NCBI GenBank assembly: GCA_022843605.1
Contig: JALHNI010000061.1
Span: forward strand, 1 to 36,739
Reading direction: 5' to 3'
DNA length: 36,739 bases
DNA from: Bryobacter sp.
Lineage (GTDB): Bacteria > Acidobacteriota > Terriglobia > Bryobacterales > Bryobacteraceae
The first letter of the stretch is position 1; each line of letters opens with the position of its first letter. The position numbers were made by a program, and so were the translations under genes. Below the pieces are notes generated by a model, which saw only the letters and a list, made by a program, of their open reading frames with translations, was not told the DNA's origin and made no database searches. Positions 1-7,768 of the stretch are shown here, one piece after another.

Positions 1-57
1 GCTTAATGGAGGGTCTATGGAGGGTGTGTTTTTCGACGGCTCGTAAGTTGTTGATTT

Positions 58-132
58 TGGAGCGGGAGACCGGGGTCGAACCGGCGACGTCCAGCTTGGG
101 AAGCTGACATTCTACCACTGAATTACTCCCGC
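58..132 (-). tRNA. tRNA-Gly (anticodon CCC)
   Basis: On the minus strand the segment folds as a full cloverleaf. The acceptor arm GCGGGAG pairs with CTCCCGC, the D-arm is ATTC-AGTGGTA-GAAT, the anticodon stem TCAGC/GCTGG encloses the loop TTCCCAA, and the T-arm GCCGG-TTCGACC-CCGGT is canonical. The anticodon is therefore CCC, decoding GGG as glycine. The discriminator U and the CCA end (58-60 on the plus strand as TGG) are genome-encoded. It lies alone, divergent from the activator gene that starts at 281. Confidence 0.96.
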
Positions 133-280
133 CCTGGGAGTGACATCTTTAAGCTACCACCAACTCCCTCCCGGCACAATCCAGGAATACTCCGGTCGGG
201 TTGCGGTGGCCTAAGTTCTTTTTCTTCTAAGACTTTGCCTGGAAGGGCCGATTCAAAGAGGGTTCGGTTCGCACACTTCC

Positions 281-1609
281 ATGAAAGTTCTTTCTATCGG
301 TTCCGGGCTGCTGACGCCAGCTACTCTTCACCATGACGATCCCTGTCTCGCCGTCGAGCAATTGGCCTCGCAGGAGTTCGACTTGGCCCTGGTCGGGCGA
401 GTGGACTCCTCGGAAGACCTGCTGCGGCACTTGCTGGCGCAGGACCGGCATCTGCCGGTCCTGTTTTTGGTCGCTGGCGATTCTCCCAGCTGGTTGCTCG
501 ATCAGGCCAGCCGGTTGCTCAAGCTTGGCGCGGCGGGGGTACTGACGGAGGACACCAGCCCAACTGAACTGGAGCGGGCAATGCGCCAAGCGGCCAGGAA
601 ACGCGTGCTGGCGCCGCCCGAGGGTTGGCGCAAGACGCTGGTGGGAACCGGTCCAGCGATGTCGAAGATCGCCGACCTGATCCGACTCGTGGGTCCGCGG
701 CGGGCGACGGTGCTGATCACGGGCGAGTCGGGTACCGGCAAAGAGATGGCGGCGCGGGCTCTGCATTTGGCGAGCACGCGGGCGTCGATGCCGTTCGTCG
801 CCATCAACTGCAATGCGATCCCCCGCGAATTGCTGGAGGCGGAGCTCTTCGGTCACGTGAAGGGCTCGTTCACCGGCGCTACGCAGGACCGGATCGGGCG
901 TTTCGAGCAGGCCCAGTCCGGGACGCTTTTCCTCGACGAAATCGGCGACTTGCCGCTTGACCTGCAAACCAAACTGTTGCGGGTCCTGCAAGAGCGCGAG
1001 TTCGAGCGCGTCGGCAGTTCGCGCACCATGAAGGCGGACGTCCGCGTGATCGCGGCGACCAACGCCGACCTGCCGGCCCGCATCCGGGAAGGCCGCTTTC
1101 GCGAAGATCTCTACTATCGCCTGAACGTGGTACCGCTCGAGATGCCACCGCTGCGCGAGCGTTGCGAGGATCTGCCTTTACTGGTGCGCCACTTTGTGGC
1201 CAAGATCTGCCAGATGGAGACCCTGCCGGAAAAGAGCGTTTCACGCGAGACGCTGGACCACCTGGCCGGCTACTCCTGGCCGGGCAATGTACGACAACTC
1301 GAGAACGCTGTGGAGATGGCAATTGCGATGAGCGGCGAGCGAACCATGCTGCTGCCGTCGGATTTTGCTCTGCCGTTGCCCTCTCAACTGCGTCCGGCGG
1401 CTGTGCCGGGTGTCAGGGTACAGGGTGTCGCGGTGCCGGCGATTCCGGAGGAGGGACTCGATTTCGAGCGGCTGGTGGGTAGCTTTGAACTCAGCTTGCT
1501 GGAGCAGGCTTTGCGGCGAACGGGCGGGAACAAAAAGCAGGCGGCGGATATCCTGCGGCTGAAGCGGACCACGATGAACGCGAAGTTGAAGTCACTGTCG
1601 GCCGCCTAA
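281..1609 (+). CDS. Sigma-54-dependent activator, NtrC-type, with degenerate receiver domain
   Basis: A 442-residue enhancer-binding activator of sigma-54 RNA polymerase. Residues 1-108 fold like a receiver domain, but the stretch where the phospho-acceptor aspartate should sit reads [12 protein letters not shown], with glycine in its place, and the usual lysine near the end is replaced (VLTED). The AAA+ domain is intact: Walker A GESGTGKE (148-155), a sigma-54 contact loop GSFTGA (195-200, usually GAFTGA), and Walker B FLDE with D219/E220. A Fis-type helix-turn-helix occupies about 405-440. No histidine kinase is adjacent. Control is therefore probably by something other than aspartate phosphorylation, such as ligand, partner protein or abundance (inference). 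The family assignment is secure; the targets are unknown. No clear Shine-Dalgarno precedes the ATG. Confidence 0.93.
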   Translation: MKVLSIGSGLLTPATLHHDDPCLAVEQLASQEFDLALVGRVDSSEDLLRHLLAQDRHLPVLFLVAGDSPSWLLDQASRLLKLGAAGVLTEDTSPTELERAMRQAARKRVLAPPEGWRKTLVGTGPAMSKIADLIRLVGPRRATVLITGESGTGKEMAARALHLASTRASMPFVAINCNAIPRELLEAELFGHVKGSFTGATQDRIGRFEQAQSGTLFLDEIGDLPLDLQTKLLRVLQEREFERVGSSRTMKADVRVIAATNADLPARIREGRFREDLYYRLNVVPLEMPPLRERCEDLPLLVRHFVAKICQMETLPEKSVSRETLDHLAGYSWPGNVRQLENAVEMAIAMSGERTMLLPSDFALPLPSQLRPAAVPGVRVQGVAVPAIPEEGLDFERLVGSFELSLLEQALRRTGGNKKQAADILRLKRTTMNAKLKSLSAA

Positions 1610-1644
1610 CGAAACGAACCGGCGACTCATTGCTTCTTAAGGAC

Positions 1645-1893
1645 TTAGCAGTTCTTCTGACGGGCTTTCATCCGCGATTCCAGCGCCGCCAGAAGCCGGA
1701 ACTTGAGCCGATCCGGCACCGCCCGCGGCTCCGTGCCGCGATAGACCTGGATGGTCTTTTTGGTGGTATCGGCGACGACCCAGCAGTTGGGACATTCCTT
1801 CAGGTGCTGATCCAGTTCGGCCTTGGCCCCGGGCGAAGTGGACTCGTCCAGATAGTCGCTCAGTTCCTTCAAAAAGTCCTTACAGGAAAGCAA
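1645..1893 (-). CDS. Small zinc-finger anti-sigma factor
   Basis: An 82-residue protein with the zinc-binding anti-sigma (ZAS, zf-HC2) signature: Cys4, then His30-x3-Cys34-x2-Cys37 (QHLKECPNC). The family binds its ECF sigma factor and keeps it from core polymerase until a signal is received. The start codon lies inside the 3' end of the upstream sigma factor gene (14-nt overlap), so the two are translationally coupled. No transmembrane segment is present, so this is a soluble anti-sigma, possibly redox- or metal-responsive through its zinc site (inference). The C-terminus is basic and short. The pairing with the 1880-2497 gene is the strongest support. Confidence 0.87.
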   Translation of the reverse strand: MLSCKDFLKELSDYLDESTSPGAKAELDQHLKECPNCWVVADTTKKTIQVYRGTEPRAVPDRLKFRLLAALESRMKARQKNC

Positions 1894-2497
1894 GTACGTT
1901 GCCTCCTTTGCGCCGGAAGAAGCGTGTCAGTTTTTCGCGAAGCTGTAAGCGGGCACGCAACAGGCGGCTTTTGACGGCGGGGATCGAGATCCCGAGCGCC
2001 TCGGCCGTCTCCTCCGTAGACAGGTCCTCAATGTCGCGCAAGACGAAAACGCTGCGGAAGATCGGCGCCAAGCTCTCCACTGACTTATCGAGGATGCCTC
2101 GCAGCTCTTCCTGCGAATATTGCGCTTCCGGGTTGTCTTCCCACACCGCGATCTCGCGGGGCACCAGATCTTCGCCGGTATCCACCTGCTCATCGAGCGA
2201 AACCAGCTTGTCGCTCTTGCGTTTGCGCAGTTTCATGAGCGATTCGTTGACGGCGATGCGAACGATCCAGGTATAGAACTTGCTGTTGCCCTGGAAGTTG
2301 TCGAGGTGGCTATAGGCTTTGAGGAAAGCTTCCTGCATGACGTCTTCCGCATCTTCGTCGTTCTGTGTGATGTTTTTGGCGAGCCGGTAGATTTTGCGCT
2401 CATACCGGGTGAGCAGTTCGGTGAATGCTGTGTCATCCCCGGCTTTTGCCCGGGCAATTAAACTGCCTTCGTCAAACGTCTCGGCTGTGTCTGCCAT
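1880..2497 (-). CDS. RNA polymerase ECF sigma factor (RpoE-like)
   Basis: A 205-residue ECF sigma-70 family protein. Region 2 is visible around residues 20-95 (FTELLTRYERKIYRLAKNI, then DAEDVMQEAFLKAYSHL and FYTWIVRIAVNES). Region 4 lies near the C-terminus (LSTEETAEALGISIPAVKSRLLRAR), a helix-turn-helix for the -35 element. It directs transcription of a stress regulon, normally including its own promoter. The anti-sigma gene overlaps its 3' end and is transcribed with it. The acidic linker between regions 2 and 4 (GEDLVPREIAVWEDNPEAQ) is typical of the group. The gene is separated by only 23 nt from gluQ downstream on the same side of the window, but gluQ is on its upstream side and reads the same way, so read-through from gluQ is possible. 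Confidence 0.95.
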   Translation of the reverse strand: MADTAETFDEGSLIARAKAGDDTAFTELLTRYERKIYRLAKNITQNDEDAEDVMQEAFLKAYSHLDNFQGNSKFYTWIVRIAVNESLMKLRKRKSDKLVSLDEQVDTGEDLVPREIAVWEDNPEAQYSQEELRGILDKSVESLAPIFRSVFVLRDIEDLSTEETAEALGISIPAVKSRLLRARLQLREKLTRFFRRKGGNVLAFL

Positions 2498-2520
2498 GTC
2501 CCTTAAGAATAACAGTCACG

Positions 2521-3336
2521 TCAGGGTCGTGTGATGGCCCAGTGCCAGAGATCAGGGATGCTGCCGATGGCGGAGGGCACTGATTCGCCGAGAAAACGAA
2601 AGGCGTCAGAAAGCACGACCGCCGAACCTTCGGGCGGCACGGGCCGGGCTTGGGTCTGCTTGCTGAGCTTGGCGCCCTGGTCGTCGAGCACCAGGGGAAC
2701 GTGGAGATAGCCGGGCCGGGGTAGATGCAGGAGTTCCTGGAGGTAGATCTGGCGAGCGGTGGAGGCGAGCAGGTCAGCACCGCGGACAATGTCAGTGATG
2801 CCTTGGGCGCCATCGTCGACGACGACGGCGAGTTGATAGGCCCAGAAGCCATCGGCGCGTTTGAGGACGAAGTCGCCGATGGTGGCGGCGAGGTTCTCGT
2901 GCTGGGGGCCGAGGCAACGGTCGCACCAGTGAAGCTCGCGGTCGGGCACGCGGATACGGCGGCTGCGGGGAAGGCGGTCGGCGAGTCCGTCGCGGCAGGT
3001 TCCGGGATAGTATTCGCGGTTTCCGAGTTCGCTGCGCGTACAGCCACATGGATAGACGAGGTCGCCGAGTTGTTCGAGCGCTGCGGCGTAGGCCTCCTGG
3101 CGTTGGCTCTGGTACATTACGGCGCCGTCCCAATGCATGCCGTAGGCCTCGAGACAACGGAGAATGCGATCGGCAGCGCCGGGGACCGTGCGGGGCGTAT
3201 CGACATCTTCGATGCGGACCAGCCATTCACCGCCGGCGCGGCGGGCGTCCATGAAACTGGCCACGGCGGCGACCAGGCTGCCGAAGTGGAGGTCACCGGT
3301 GGGGGAGGGAGCGAAGCGTCCGCGGTAAGTTGGCAC
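2521..3336 (-). CDS. gluQ: Glutamyl-Q tRNA(Asp) synthetase
   Basis: A 271-residue truncated class I glutamyl-tRNA synthetase paralogue. GluQ attaches glutamate to the queuosine base of tRNA(Asp) and lacks the anticodon-binding domain of GluRS. The HIGH-equivalent motif [15 protein letters not shown] is at the N-terminus, the KMSKS-equivalent KLSKQ is near residue 220, and a zinc site CGCTRSEL...YYPGTC matches the family. The frame is open further upstream to 3537, but the extra residues have no family resemblance and would overlap the divergent 3408 gene. The GTG at 3334-3336, just before [13 protein letters not shown], fits the family length. The exact start is uncertain since no strong ribosome site is visible. 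Confidence 0.92.
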   Translation of the reverse strand: MPTYRGRFAPSPTGDLHFGSLVAAVASFMDARRAGGEWLVRIEDVDTPRTVPGAADRILRCLEAYGMHWDGAVMYQSQRQEAYAAALEQLGDLVYPCGCTRSELGNREYYPGTCRDGLADRLPRSRRIRVPDRELHWCDRCLGPQHENLAATIGDFVLKRADGFWAYQLAVVVDDGAQGITDIVRGADLLASTARQIYLQELLHLPRPGYLHVPLVLDDQGAKLSKQTQARPVPPEGSAVVLSDAFRFLGESVPSAIGSIPDLWHWAITRP

Positions 3337-3395
3337 GGCGGCTGTTAGTTTCTCACGGACGCCGATCGGCGAGAGCAGGATGAGCCCGCTTCTGC

Positions 3396-3401
3396 TATGA
3401 A
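3396..3401 (+). promoter_or_regulatory. Extended -10 element close to start codon
   Basis: The sequence TGCTATGAA carries a TGn extension and a -10-like hexamer, ending six bases before the ATG at 3408. No ribosome-binding site fits between them, so the transcript would be nearly leaderless. Inferred by eye from position and consensus. Confidence 0.5.
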
Positions 3402-3407
3402 TGGAAC

Positions 3408-4148
3408 ATGAAAAATCAGCCCCGACGCTCATTTCTTGCCGGACTTCTGGCGGCCCCCTTGGCGGCGCAAACCTACGTCCCCAAACAGAGTGACCGGCCG
3501 GAGGCTTTGGCGGACGACGGCCCCGGCTTTGTCTCAATGTTCGACGGGAAGACCCTCAACGGCTGGGCCGGTGACCCCAAATATTGGCGGGTGGAAGAGG
3601 GCTGTATCGTCGGCGAAATCACGCCTGAAACAGTGGTGAAGAGCAATACCTTCATCATCTGGCAGGGCGGCAAACCGAAGGACTTTGAGCTGAAGGTGGA
3701 CTACCGCATCACCAGCGCCGGCAACAGCGGGATCAACTACCGCAGCGTTGTGATTCCGGATCCGGTGACGCCAACCAACAAGTTTGCGATGCGCGGGTAT
3801 CAGTGCGATATCGATGGCCGCAACGTCTATACCGGCCAAAACTACGAGGAGAAAGGGCGCCTGTTTCATGCCCTGCGGGGACAAGTGACGCGGCGCGTGG
3901 AGGGCCGGAAGCCGGTGCTGCTGTCGGCATTCCCGGATCCGAAGGAATTCATCACCTCTGACTGGAACGCCGTGCACCTGATCGTGCGCGGCAATACGCT
4001 GATCCACATGATCAACGGCCAACTGATGTGCATGCTGATCGATGACGATGTGCCGCACCGGGCGATGGAAGGGCAGCTTGGTGTGCAGGTGCATGTCGGC
4101 CCACCGATGAAGGTGCAGTACCGCAACTTCCGCCTGAAGACGTTGTAG
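3408..4148 (+). CDS. Secreted DUF1080 (3-keto-disaccharide hydrolase family) protein
   Basis: A 246-residue protein with an N-terminal export signal of Tat type ([15 protein letters not shown], residues 6-20). It is followed by a DUF1080 beta-sandwich beginning [16 protein letters not shown] and continuing with [21 protein letters not shown] and the closing [19 protein letters not shown]06439 proteins are concanavalin-like; some members have been linked to 3-keto-glycoside hydrolysis, while many are only inferred to bind or cleave glycans. It probably acts in the periplasm or on the cell surface. The gene stands immediately upstream of exosortase E with 22 nt between them, but the latter has its own promoter-like hexamer, so a shared function is not implied. 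The substrate cannot be told from sequence. Confidence 0.88.
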   Translation: MKNQPRRSFLAGLLAAPLAAQTYVPKQSDRPEALADDGPGFVSMFDGKTLNGWAGDPKYWRVEEGCIVGEITPETVVKSNTFIIWQGGKPKDFELKVDYRITSAGNSGINYRSVVIPDPVTPTNKFAMRGYQCDIDGRNVYTGQNYEEKGRLFHALRGQVTRRVEGRKPVLLSAFPDPKEFITSDWNAVHLIVRGNTLIHMINGQLMCMLIDDDVPHRAMEGQLGVQVHVGPPMKVQYRNFRLKTL

Positions 4149-4158
4149 GCGAGGTTGC

Positions 4159-4164
4159 TATACT
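4159..4164 (+). promoter_or_regulatory. Extended -10 element before exosortase E
   Basis: TGCTATACT is a near-perfect extended -10 sequence; the hexamer TATACT ends six bases before the TTG chosen as start at 4171. It leaves no room for a Shine-Dalgarno, implying a leaderless or near-leaderless message. Confidence 0.55.
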
Positions 4165-4170
4165 CTCGAC

Positions 4171-5733
4171 TTGCAATGGCGGGTGCTCATCCTCGCGTGC
4201 CTGCTCGGCGCGGAAATCCTTCTTACCTCAATCTGGTTTGATGGTGCAACGCTAAAGGCGAACGGCGGCTTGACGTCGGCGCTCGCGCAGTGGGGGCCGT
4301 CGATTCTGCGCTGGGGCGTCGGGTTTGCGGGCCTCTTTTGCTGCTTTGCTTATCTGCGCCATCAAGCCGCGTTGAAGGCCATCAAAACCCAGCAGCCCGT
4401 GAGCCGGGCGATGGTGGCGCTGCACGCGGGCGTGTTTGCCCTCTTTCTGCAGCTTTCGCGATTGCTGTACGGAGGTGAACTGGAGAGCGACGCCGCCGTC
4501 GTGGCGTGGAGTGGGCTGGCGACGGGCGTGCTGGCTACCGCCGCGCTGGCTTTTTTCCCCGGGGCCGTGTGGACGGAACTGCTGCGCGTGACCGGTTCGC
4601 TGTGGGCCTACAGTGCGCTGGCAGCGGCCGCAGCGCTAACCGCCACGCCTTTGGTCCGCGGACTGTGGGAGCCGACGACGCGGGCCACGTTCTGGCTGGT
4701 AAAGCTGATCCTGTCTGGCGTGGTGGATGACCTCGTCGTGCAGCCCGAACGCATGCGCCTGGGGACGCTCAGATTTGGTGTGATCATTTCACCCGAATGC
4801 TCGGGGCTTGAGGGGATCGGGCTGTTGTTGATCTTCGGCGTCTTGTGGCTGGTCCTATTTCGCGACGAGTTGCGCTTTCCGCGGGCGCTCTTGTTGCTGC
4901 CGGCGGGCGTCGGGATTCTCTACTTGGCGAACGCGCTGCGGATCGCGGCGCTGGTGTTGATCGGCGATGCCGGTGCGCGAGAGATTGCGGTACGCGGATT
5001 TCATTCGCAGGCCGGCTGGATCTCTTTCAATCTGGTGGCCTTCGGACTCTTGCTGGCGGCGCGGCGGATCGGATGGTTTCGACGAGCCCCGATGGCGCCA
5101 GTCACGGCACGGGAGGAGCGCCCGGCTGCGCCTTTCCTAATGCCGCTTTTGGCGATTCTGGCAGCGGGAATGATCTCAGGGGCCATGTCGGGCGGCTTTG
5201 AGTGGTTCTACGGTCTTCGCGTGCTGGCCGGTGGAGCGGCGTTGTGGTTCTTTCGGAAGCACTACGGTGCCATCGATTTCCGTTGCGGGTGGCAGGGGCC
5301 GGCGGCCGGAGTGATCGTCTTTGTTCTGTGGGTGTGGGGCGATACGCCGGCAGCCCCTACGCCCGCGGCTTTGGTGGCTGCGCCGCCCGCACTCTCGTGG
5401 GCCTGGATCGTGCTGCGTGTCATCGGAGGCACGTTGATGGTGCCCGTGGCGGAGGAACTGGCTTTCCGCGGCTTTGGACTGCGTCGGCTGATCGCTGATG
5501 ATTTCGAGTCGGTATCGTGGCAGACATTCACTTGGCCGTCGTTGCTGATCTCGTCACTGCTCTTCGGCCTGATGCATGGTGAACGTTGGCTGGCGGGCAT
5601 CGCGGCCGGTATCGTCTACGCGCTGGTGATGCTTTGGCGGGGACGCCTGGGCGACGCAGTGGTGGCCCATGGGGTAACCAACGGTTTGTTGGCCATTTGG
5701 GTGTTGGTTTACGGGCGCTGGGAACTGTGGTGA
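4171..5733 (+). CDS. xrtE: Exosortase E fused to CPBP (CAAX-type) intramembrane protease
   Basis: A 520-residue polytopic membrane protein with two enzymatic halves. The exosortase half carries the catalytic triad seen in the family: Cys210 in SPECSGLEG, Arg257 in LANALRIAA and His278 in GFHSQAGW. The C-terminal half is a CPBP (Abi/CAAX) protease with EE428-429 and R433 in AEELAFRGFG, His469 in FGLMHGE and His500/Asn504 in VAHGVTNG. This fusion is the hallmark of exosortase E (VPEID-CTERM system). It should recognise a C-terminal PEP-like signal, cleave it and hand the protein to the envelope. The 54-residue gene 52 nt downstream encodes a matching sorting signal and is the likely substrate. 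The start TTG is chosen because no ATG occurs before the first membrane helix and a -10 element lies just upstream. Confidence 0.93.
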   Translation: MQWRVLILACLLGAEILLTSIWFDGATLKANGGLTSALAQWGPSILRWGVGFAGLFCCFAYLRHQAALKAIKTQQPVSRAMVALHAGVFALFLQLSRLLYGGELESDAAVVAWSGLATGVLATAALAFFPGAVWTELLRVTGSLWAYSALAAAAALTATPLVRGLWEPTTRATFWLVKLILSGVVDDLVVQPERMRLGTLRFGVIISPECSGLEGIGLLLIFGVLWLVLFRDELRFPRALLLLPAGVGILYLANALRIAALVLIGDAGAREIAVRGFHSQAGWISFNLVAFGLLLAARRIGWFRRAPMAPVTAREERPAAPFLMPLLAILAAGMISGAMSGGFEWFYGLRVLAGGAALWFFRKHYGAIDFRCGWQGPAAGVIVFVLWVWGDTPAAPTPAALVAAPPALSWAWIVLRVIGGTLMVPVAEELAFRGFGLRRLIADDFESVSWQTFTWPSLLISSLLFGLMHGERWLAGIAAGIVYALVMLWRGRLGDAVVAHGVTNGLLAIWVLVYGRWELW

Positions 5734-5785
5734 CTTTCGCCGGCCACCGCGAATCCATAATGCGGGTTCGTGATACTGTGCAGGA

Positions 5786-5950
5786 ATGAAAAAATTCCTT
5801 GGTTTCACGATGGTCCTGCTGAGTGTGTGCGGGTCGGCCTCGGCGGGTTCCGTCAACGCCCCGGAAATTAGTGCCTCAACTGGCGCGGCCGCGTTGGCGC
5901 TGTTGTCGGGCGGAATGCTGGTGCTCCGCAGCCGCCGCAAACAGAAATAG
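5786..5950 (+). CDS. Minimal VPEID-CTERM-type exosortase E substrate, 54 aa
   Basis: The small protein consists of a signal peptide (MKKFLGFTMVLLSVCGSASA, cleavage after Ala20), a linker of about five residues, and a C-terminal tripartite sorting signal: motif APEIS at 25-29 with SxG-type turn, hydrophobic helix about 33-47 (GAAALALLSGG...) and a basic tail RSRRKQK. The family consensus is VPEID; here two positions differ. It directly follows xrtE and is closed by a strong terminator, so the two form a substrate-enzyme unit. After both cleavages almost nothing of a mature chain would remain, which raises the question of whether it is a peptide precursor, an anchor or a decoy. An AGGA next to the ATG and a GATACT hexamer eight bases upstream are visible. 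Confidence 0.87.
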   Translation: MKKFLGFTMVLLSVCGSASAGSVNAPEISASTGAAALALLSGGMLVLRSRRKQK

Positions 5951-5983
5951 GTTTCTTCCCGGCACGAGAAGTTTTGAGATGAG

Positions 5984-6012
5984 GCCACTTGCCTTCAGGC
6001 GAGTGGCTTTTT
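5984..6012 (+). terminator. Rho-independent terminator of the xrtE-substrate unit
   Basis: A 10-bp stem, GCCACTTGCC with GGCGAGTGGC (one G-T pair), closes a TTCA tetraloop and is followed by five T residues at 6008-6012. It lies 33 nt past the substrate stop codon. The T-tract exists only on the plus strand, so it serves the rightward transcript. Confidence 0.85.
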
Positions 6013-6016
6013 ACAT

Positions 6017-6808
6017 TTACGAACGACGGCGAAAGGGTTCAGCAACCAGGGCGAGCACGCCAATCTCCGGAGGCACTCCCCGCACCCCAGCAACCAGGAC
6101 TTCGCCAGCAGGCTTGCCGGGCAGGTAGGTGCCGAACAGACGATCCCACCAGACAAAGGTCTGGCCGAAATTACGCCGATGGTGCATGGGGTTAGCGGAG
6201 TGGTGCAGGCGGTGCAGGTCCGGCGTGATGAGGACGCTTCGGAGTATTCGTTCGACAGCCCCAGGGATGGCGACGTTTGAGTGAACGAAGACGTTCAGCA
6301 GAGCGGTGTGAAGCTCGGCAAAGAAGACCGCGGCGAGCGGTGGGGCCAACAGCAGGATAGCCACCAGATAAAGCGCATGGGCGCCCATGACCTCCAGGGG
6401 ATGGAAACGGCCGGCGGTGGAGACGTCGTAGTCGGCATCCGAGTGGTGAACCTCATGGATACGCCAAAGGAAGCCGATCCGGTGGAAGAGCCGGTGCGTA
6501 AAATAGCGGACTAGGTCGAGCAGCAGGATCGCCGCGACGAACTGTACGGCGAAAGGCAGCCACGGCCGATTCAGAAGTCCCCAGGGGCTTGCGGCAACAG
6601 AGACTGCAAGGACCAGCGGGCTGAGACGGAAGACAAGCGCCTGCGCGCCGCCACCGAGCATGAACAAGAGAAGATGGGTACTCCAGCGCCGTTCCGGTGC
6701 CATGGACAGGGGTTGCCGTGGCCGCGCGCCTTCCCACATGCCCATGGCCAGAAACGAAACGACTATGACCGTCCACAGGGCGGTGACTTCGAATTCCATC
6801 CAGGGCAT
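6017..6808 (-). CDS. Membrane fatty acid hydroxylase / sterol desaturase family protein
   Basis: A 263-residue integral membrane di-iron enzyme of the fatty acid hydroxylase superfamily (PF04116). The three histidine clusters that bind iron are present in order: HRLFH near residue 108, HEVHH near residue 120, and LHRLHHSANPMHH near residue 200, plus His in FHPLE and LHTALLNVFVHSN. Four hydrophobic segments flank them. Members hydroxylate or desaturate lipids such as fatty acids, sterols or carotenoids; the substrate is not predictable here. The gene is divergent from the RraA-like gene over a 44-nt intergenic space containing a GTATAC palindrome that could serve as a -10 on both strands. A GGAA lies six bases before the chosen ATG. 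Confidence 0.88.
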   Translation of the reverse strand: MPWMEFEVTALWTVIVVSFLAMGMWEGARPRQPLSMAPERRWSTHLLLFMLGGGAQALVFRLSPLVLAVSVAASPWGLLNRPWLPFAVQFVAAILLLDLVRYFTHRLFHRIGFLWRIHEVHHSDADYDVSTAGRFHPLEVMGAHALYLVAILLLAPPLAAVFFAELHTALLNVFVHSNVAIPGAVERILRSVLITPDLHRLHHSANPMHHRRNFGQTFVWWDRLFGTYLPGKPAGEVLVAGVRGVPPEIGVLALVAEPFRRRS

Positions 6809-6820
6809 CAGCTTCCAGCG

Positions 6821-6828
6821 TATACAAT
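6821..6828 (+). promoter_or_regulatory. -10-like element in divergent intergenic space
   Basis: TATACAAT sits 24 bases before the RraA-like ATG (6853), with AGGAGA at 6837-6842 as ribosome-binding site. The core GTATAC is self-complementary, so it could also act toward the minus-strand hydroxylase gene starting at 6808. Confidence 0.45.
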
Positions 6829-6852
6829 TGGGCCGCAGGAGAACTGTTTACT

Positions 6853-7764
6853 ATGCGCTTCCGTACCTTGCCGCTGTTCCGGACCCTCTTTACCGCCTGC
6901 TATCTGACGGGCGTCGCCCAAGCCCAACTCTTCCAATTCTCCAAGCAGCAACTGATCGACTTTACGGCGCAGAACCCCTTCGATCGTTTTGCTGACGGAC
7001 GCCCGAAAGTGCCGGATGCCTTGCTGTCCAGAGCCCGCGAAATCTCAGCCGAAGAGGTGTGGGCCGTACTGCCGGGCAAAGGCTTCAACAATCAGTACGC
7101 CGATGGCTTCCACGTCCTGCACCCCGGGAAGAAACTGGTGGGCCGGGCCTTCACGGCGCAGTTTATGCCCGTGCGGCCAGATGTGGATGAGGTTGCACAA
7201 GCCAAGGCCAAGGCAAACGGCTTGCCGGTGCTGAAGAACCAAACCGTGATGGACATGCTGCAGCCGGGCGATGTGCTGGTGGTGGATCTGTTCGGGAAAA
7301 AGGTGAACGGGACCATCGTGGGCGACAACCTGTTCTACTACATCATGAAGACCACGAAGGGGACCGGCTTGGTGGTGGATGGCAGCATCCGCGATCTGGA
7401 AGGGATCTCGGCCATGGACATGCCGGCCTACTTCCGCCATGCCGATCCGACACCGATTCGCGATGTGATGCTGACGGGTATCAACATCCCGGTGCGAATC
7501 GGCGGTGTAACTGTGATGCCGGGTGACTTAGTCGTGGGCGATCGGGAAGGACTGTACTTCATTCCGCCGCACATGGCCACAGCGGTGTTGGACAACGCCG
7601 ACGTGATTCACATTCACGACGAATGGACGCGGAAGAAATTCGATGAGGGGAAGTATAAGTCGAGCGAGATTTACGGCTCACCGACGGATCCGGCTTTGAA
7701 GAAGGAATATGCGGAGTATCTCAAGCGACGCCTGGAAGAATTAAAGCGAAGCCGGGCCAAGTAA
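6853..7764 (+). CDS. Exported RraA-like / HMG-CHA aldolase family protein
   Basis: A 303-residue protein with an apparent signal peptide (about residues 1-24, ending GVAQA) followed by an RraA-like fold. The segment GDVLVVDLFGKKVNGTIVGDN and the motif VVDGSIRDLEGI, about residues 165-190, match the metal-binding Arg-Asp region of the class II aldolase branch of the RraA superfamily. A later GDLVVGDREGLYFIP is also conserved. The family includes 4-hydroxy-4-methyl-2-oxoglutarate aldolases and regulators of RNase E. Since this protein appears exported, an RNase-regulatory role is unlikely and an enzymatic or binding role in the periplasm is more plausible (inference). The lysine-rich C-terminal 60 residues form an extension. 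Confidence 0.84.
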   Translation: MRFRTLPLFRTLFTACYLTGVAQAQLFQFSKQQLIDFTAQNPFDRFADGRPKVPDALLSRAREISAEEVWAVLPGKGFNNQYADGFHVLHPGKKLVGRAFTAQFMPVRPDVDEVAQAKAKANGLPVLKNQTVMDMLQPGDVLVVDLFGKKVNGTIVGDNLFYYIMKTTKGTGLVVDGSIRDLEGISAMDMPAYFRHADPTPIRDVMLTGINIPVRIGGVTVMPGDLVVGDREGLYFIPPHMATAVLDNADVIHIHDEWTRKKFDEGKYKSSEIYGSPTDPALKKEYAEYLKRRLEELKRSRAK

Positions 7765-7768
7765 GCGC

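Noticed and set aside
2725..3348. Plus-strand frame opposite gluQ
   Set aside because: It is the antisense of a strongly recognised gene and has no domain of its own.
3337..3537. Longer gluQ starting at 3537
   Set aside because: The extra 67 residues do not resemble GluQ and would overlap the divergent DUF1080 gene.
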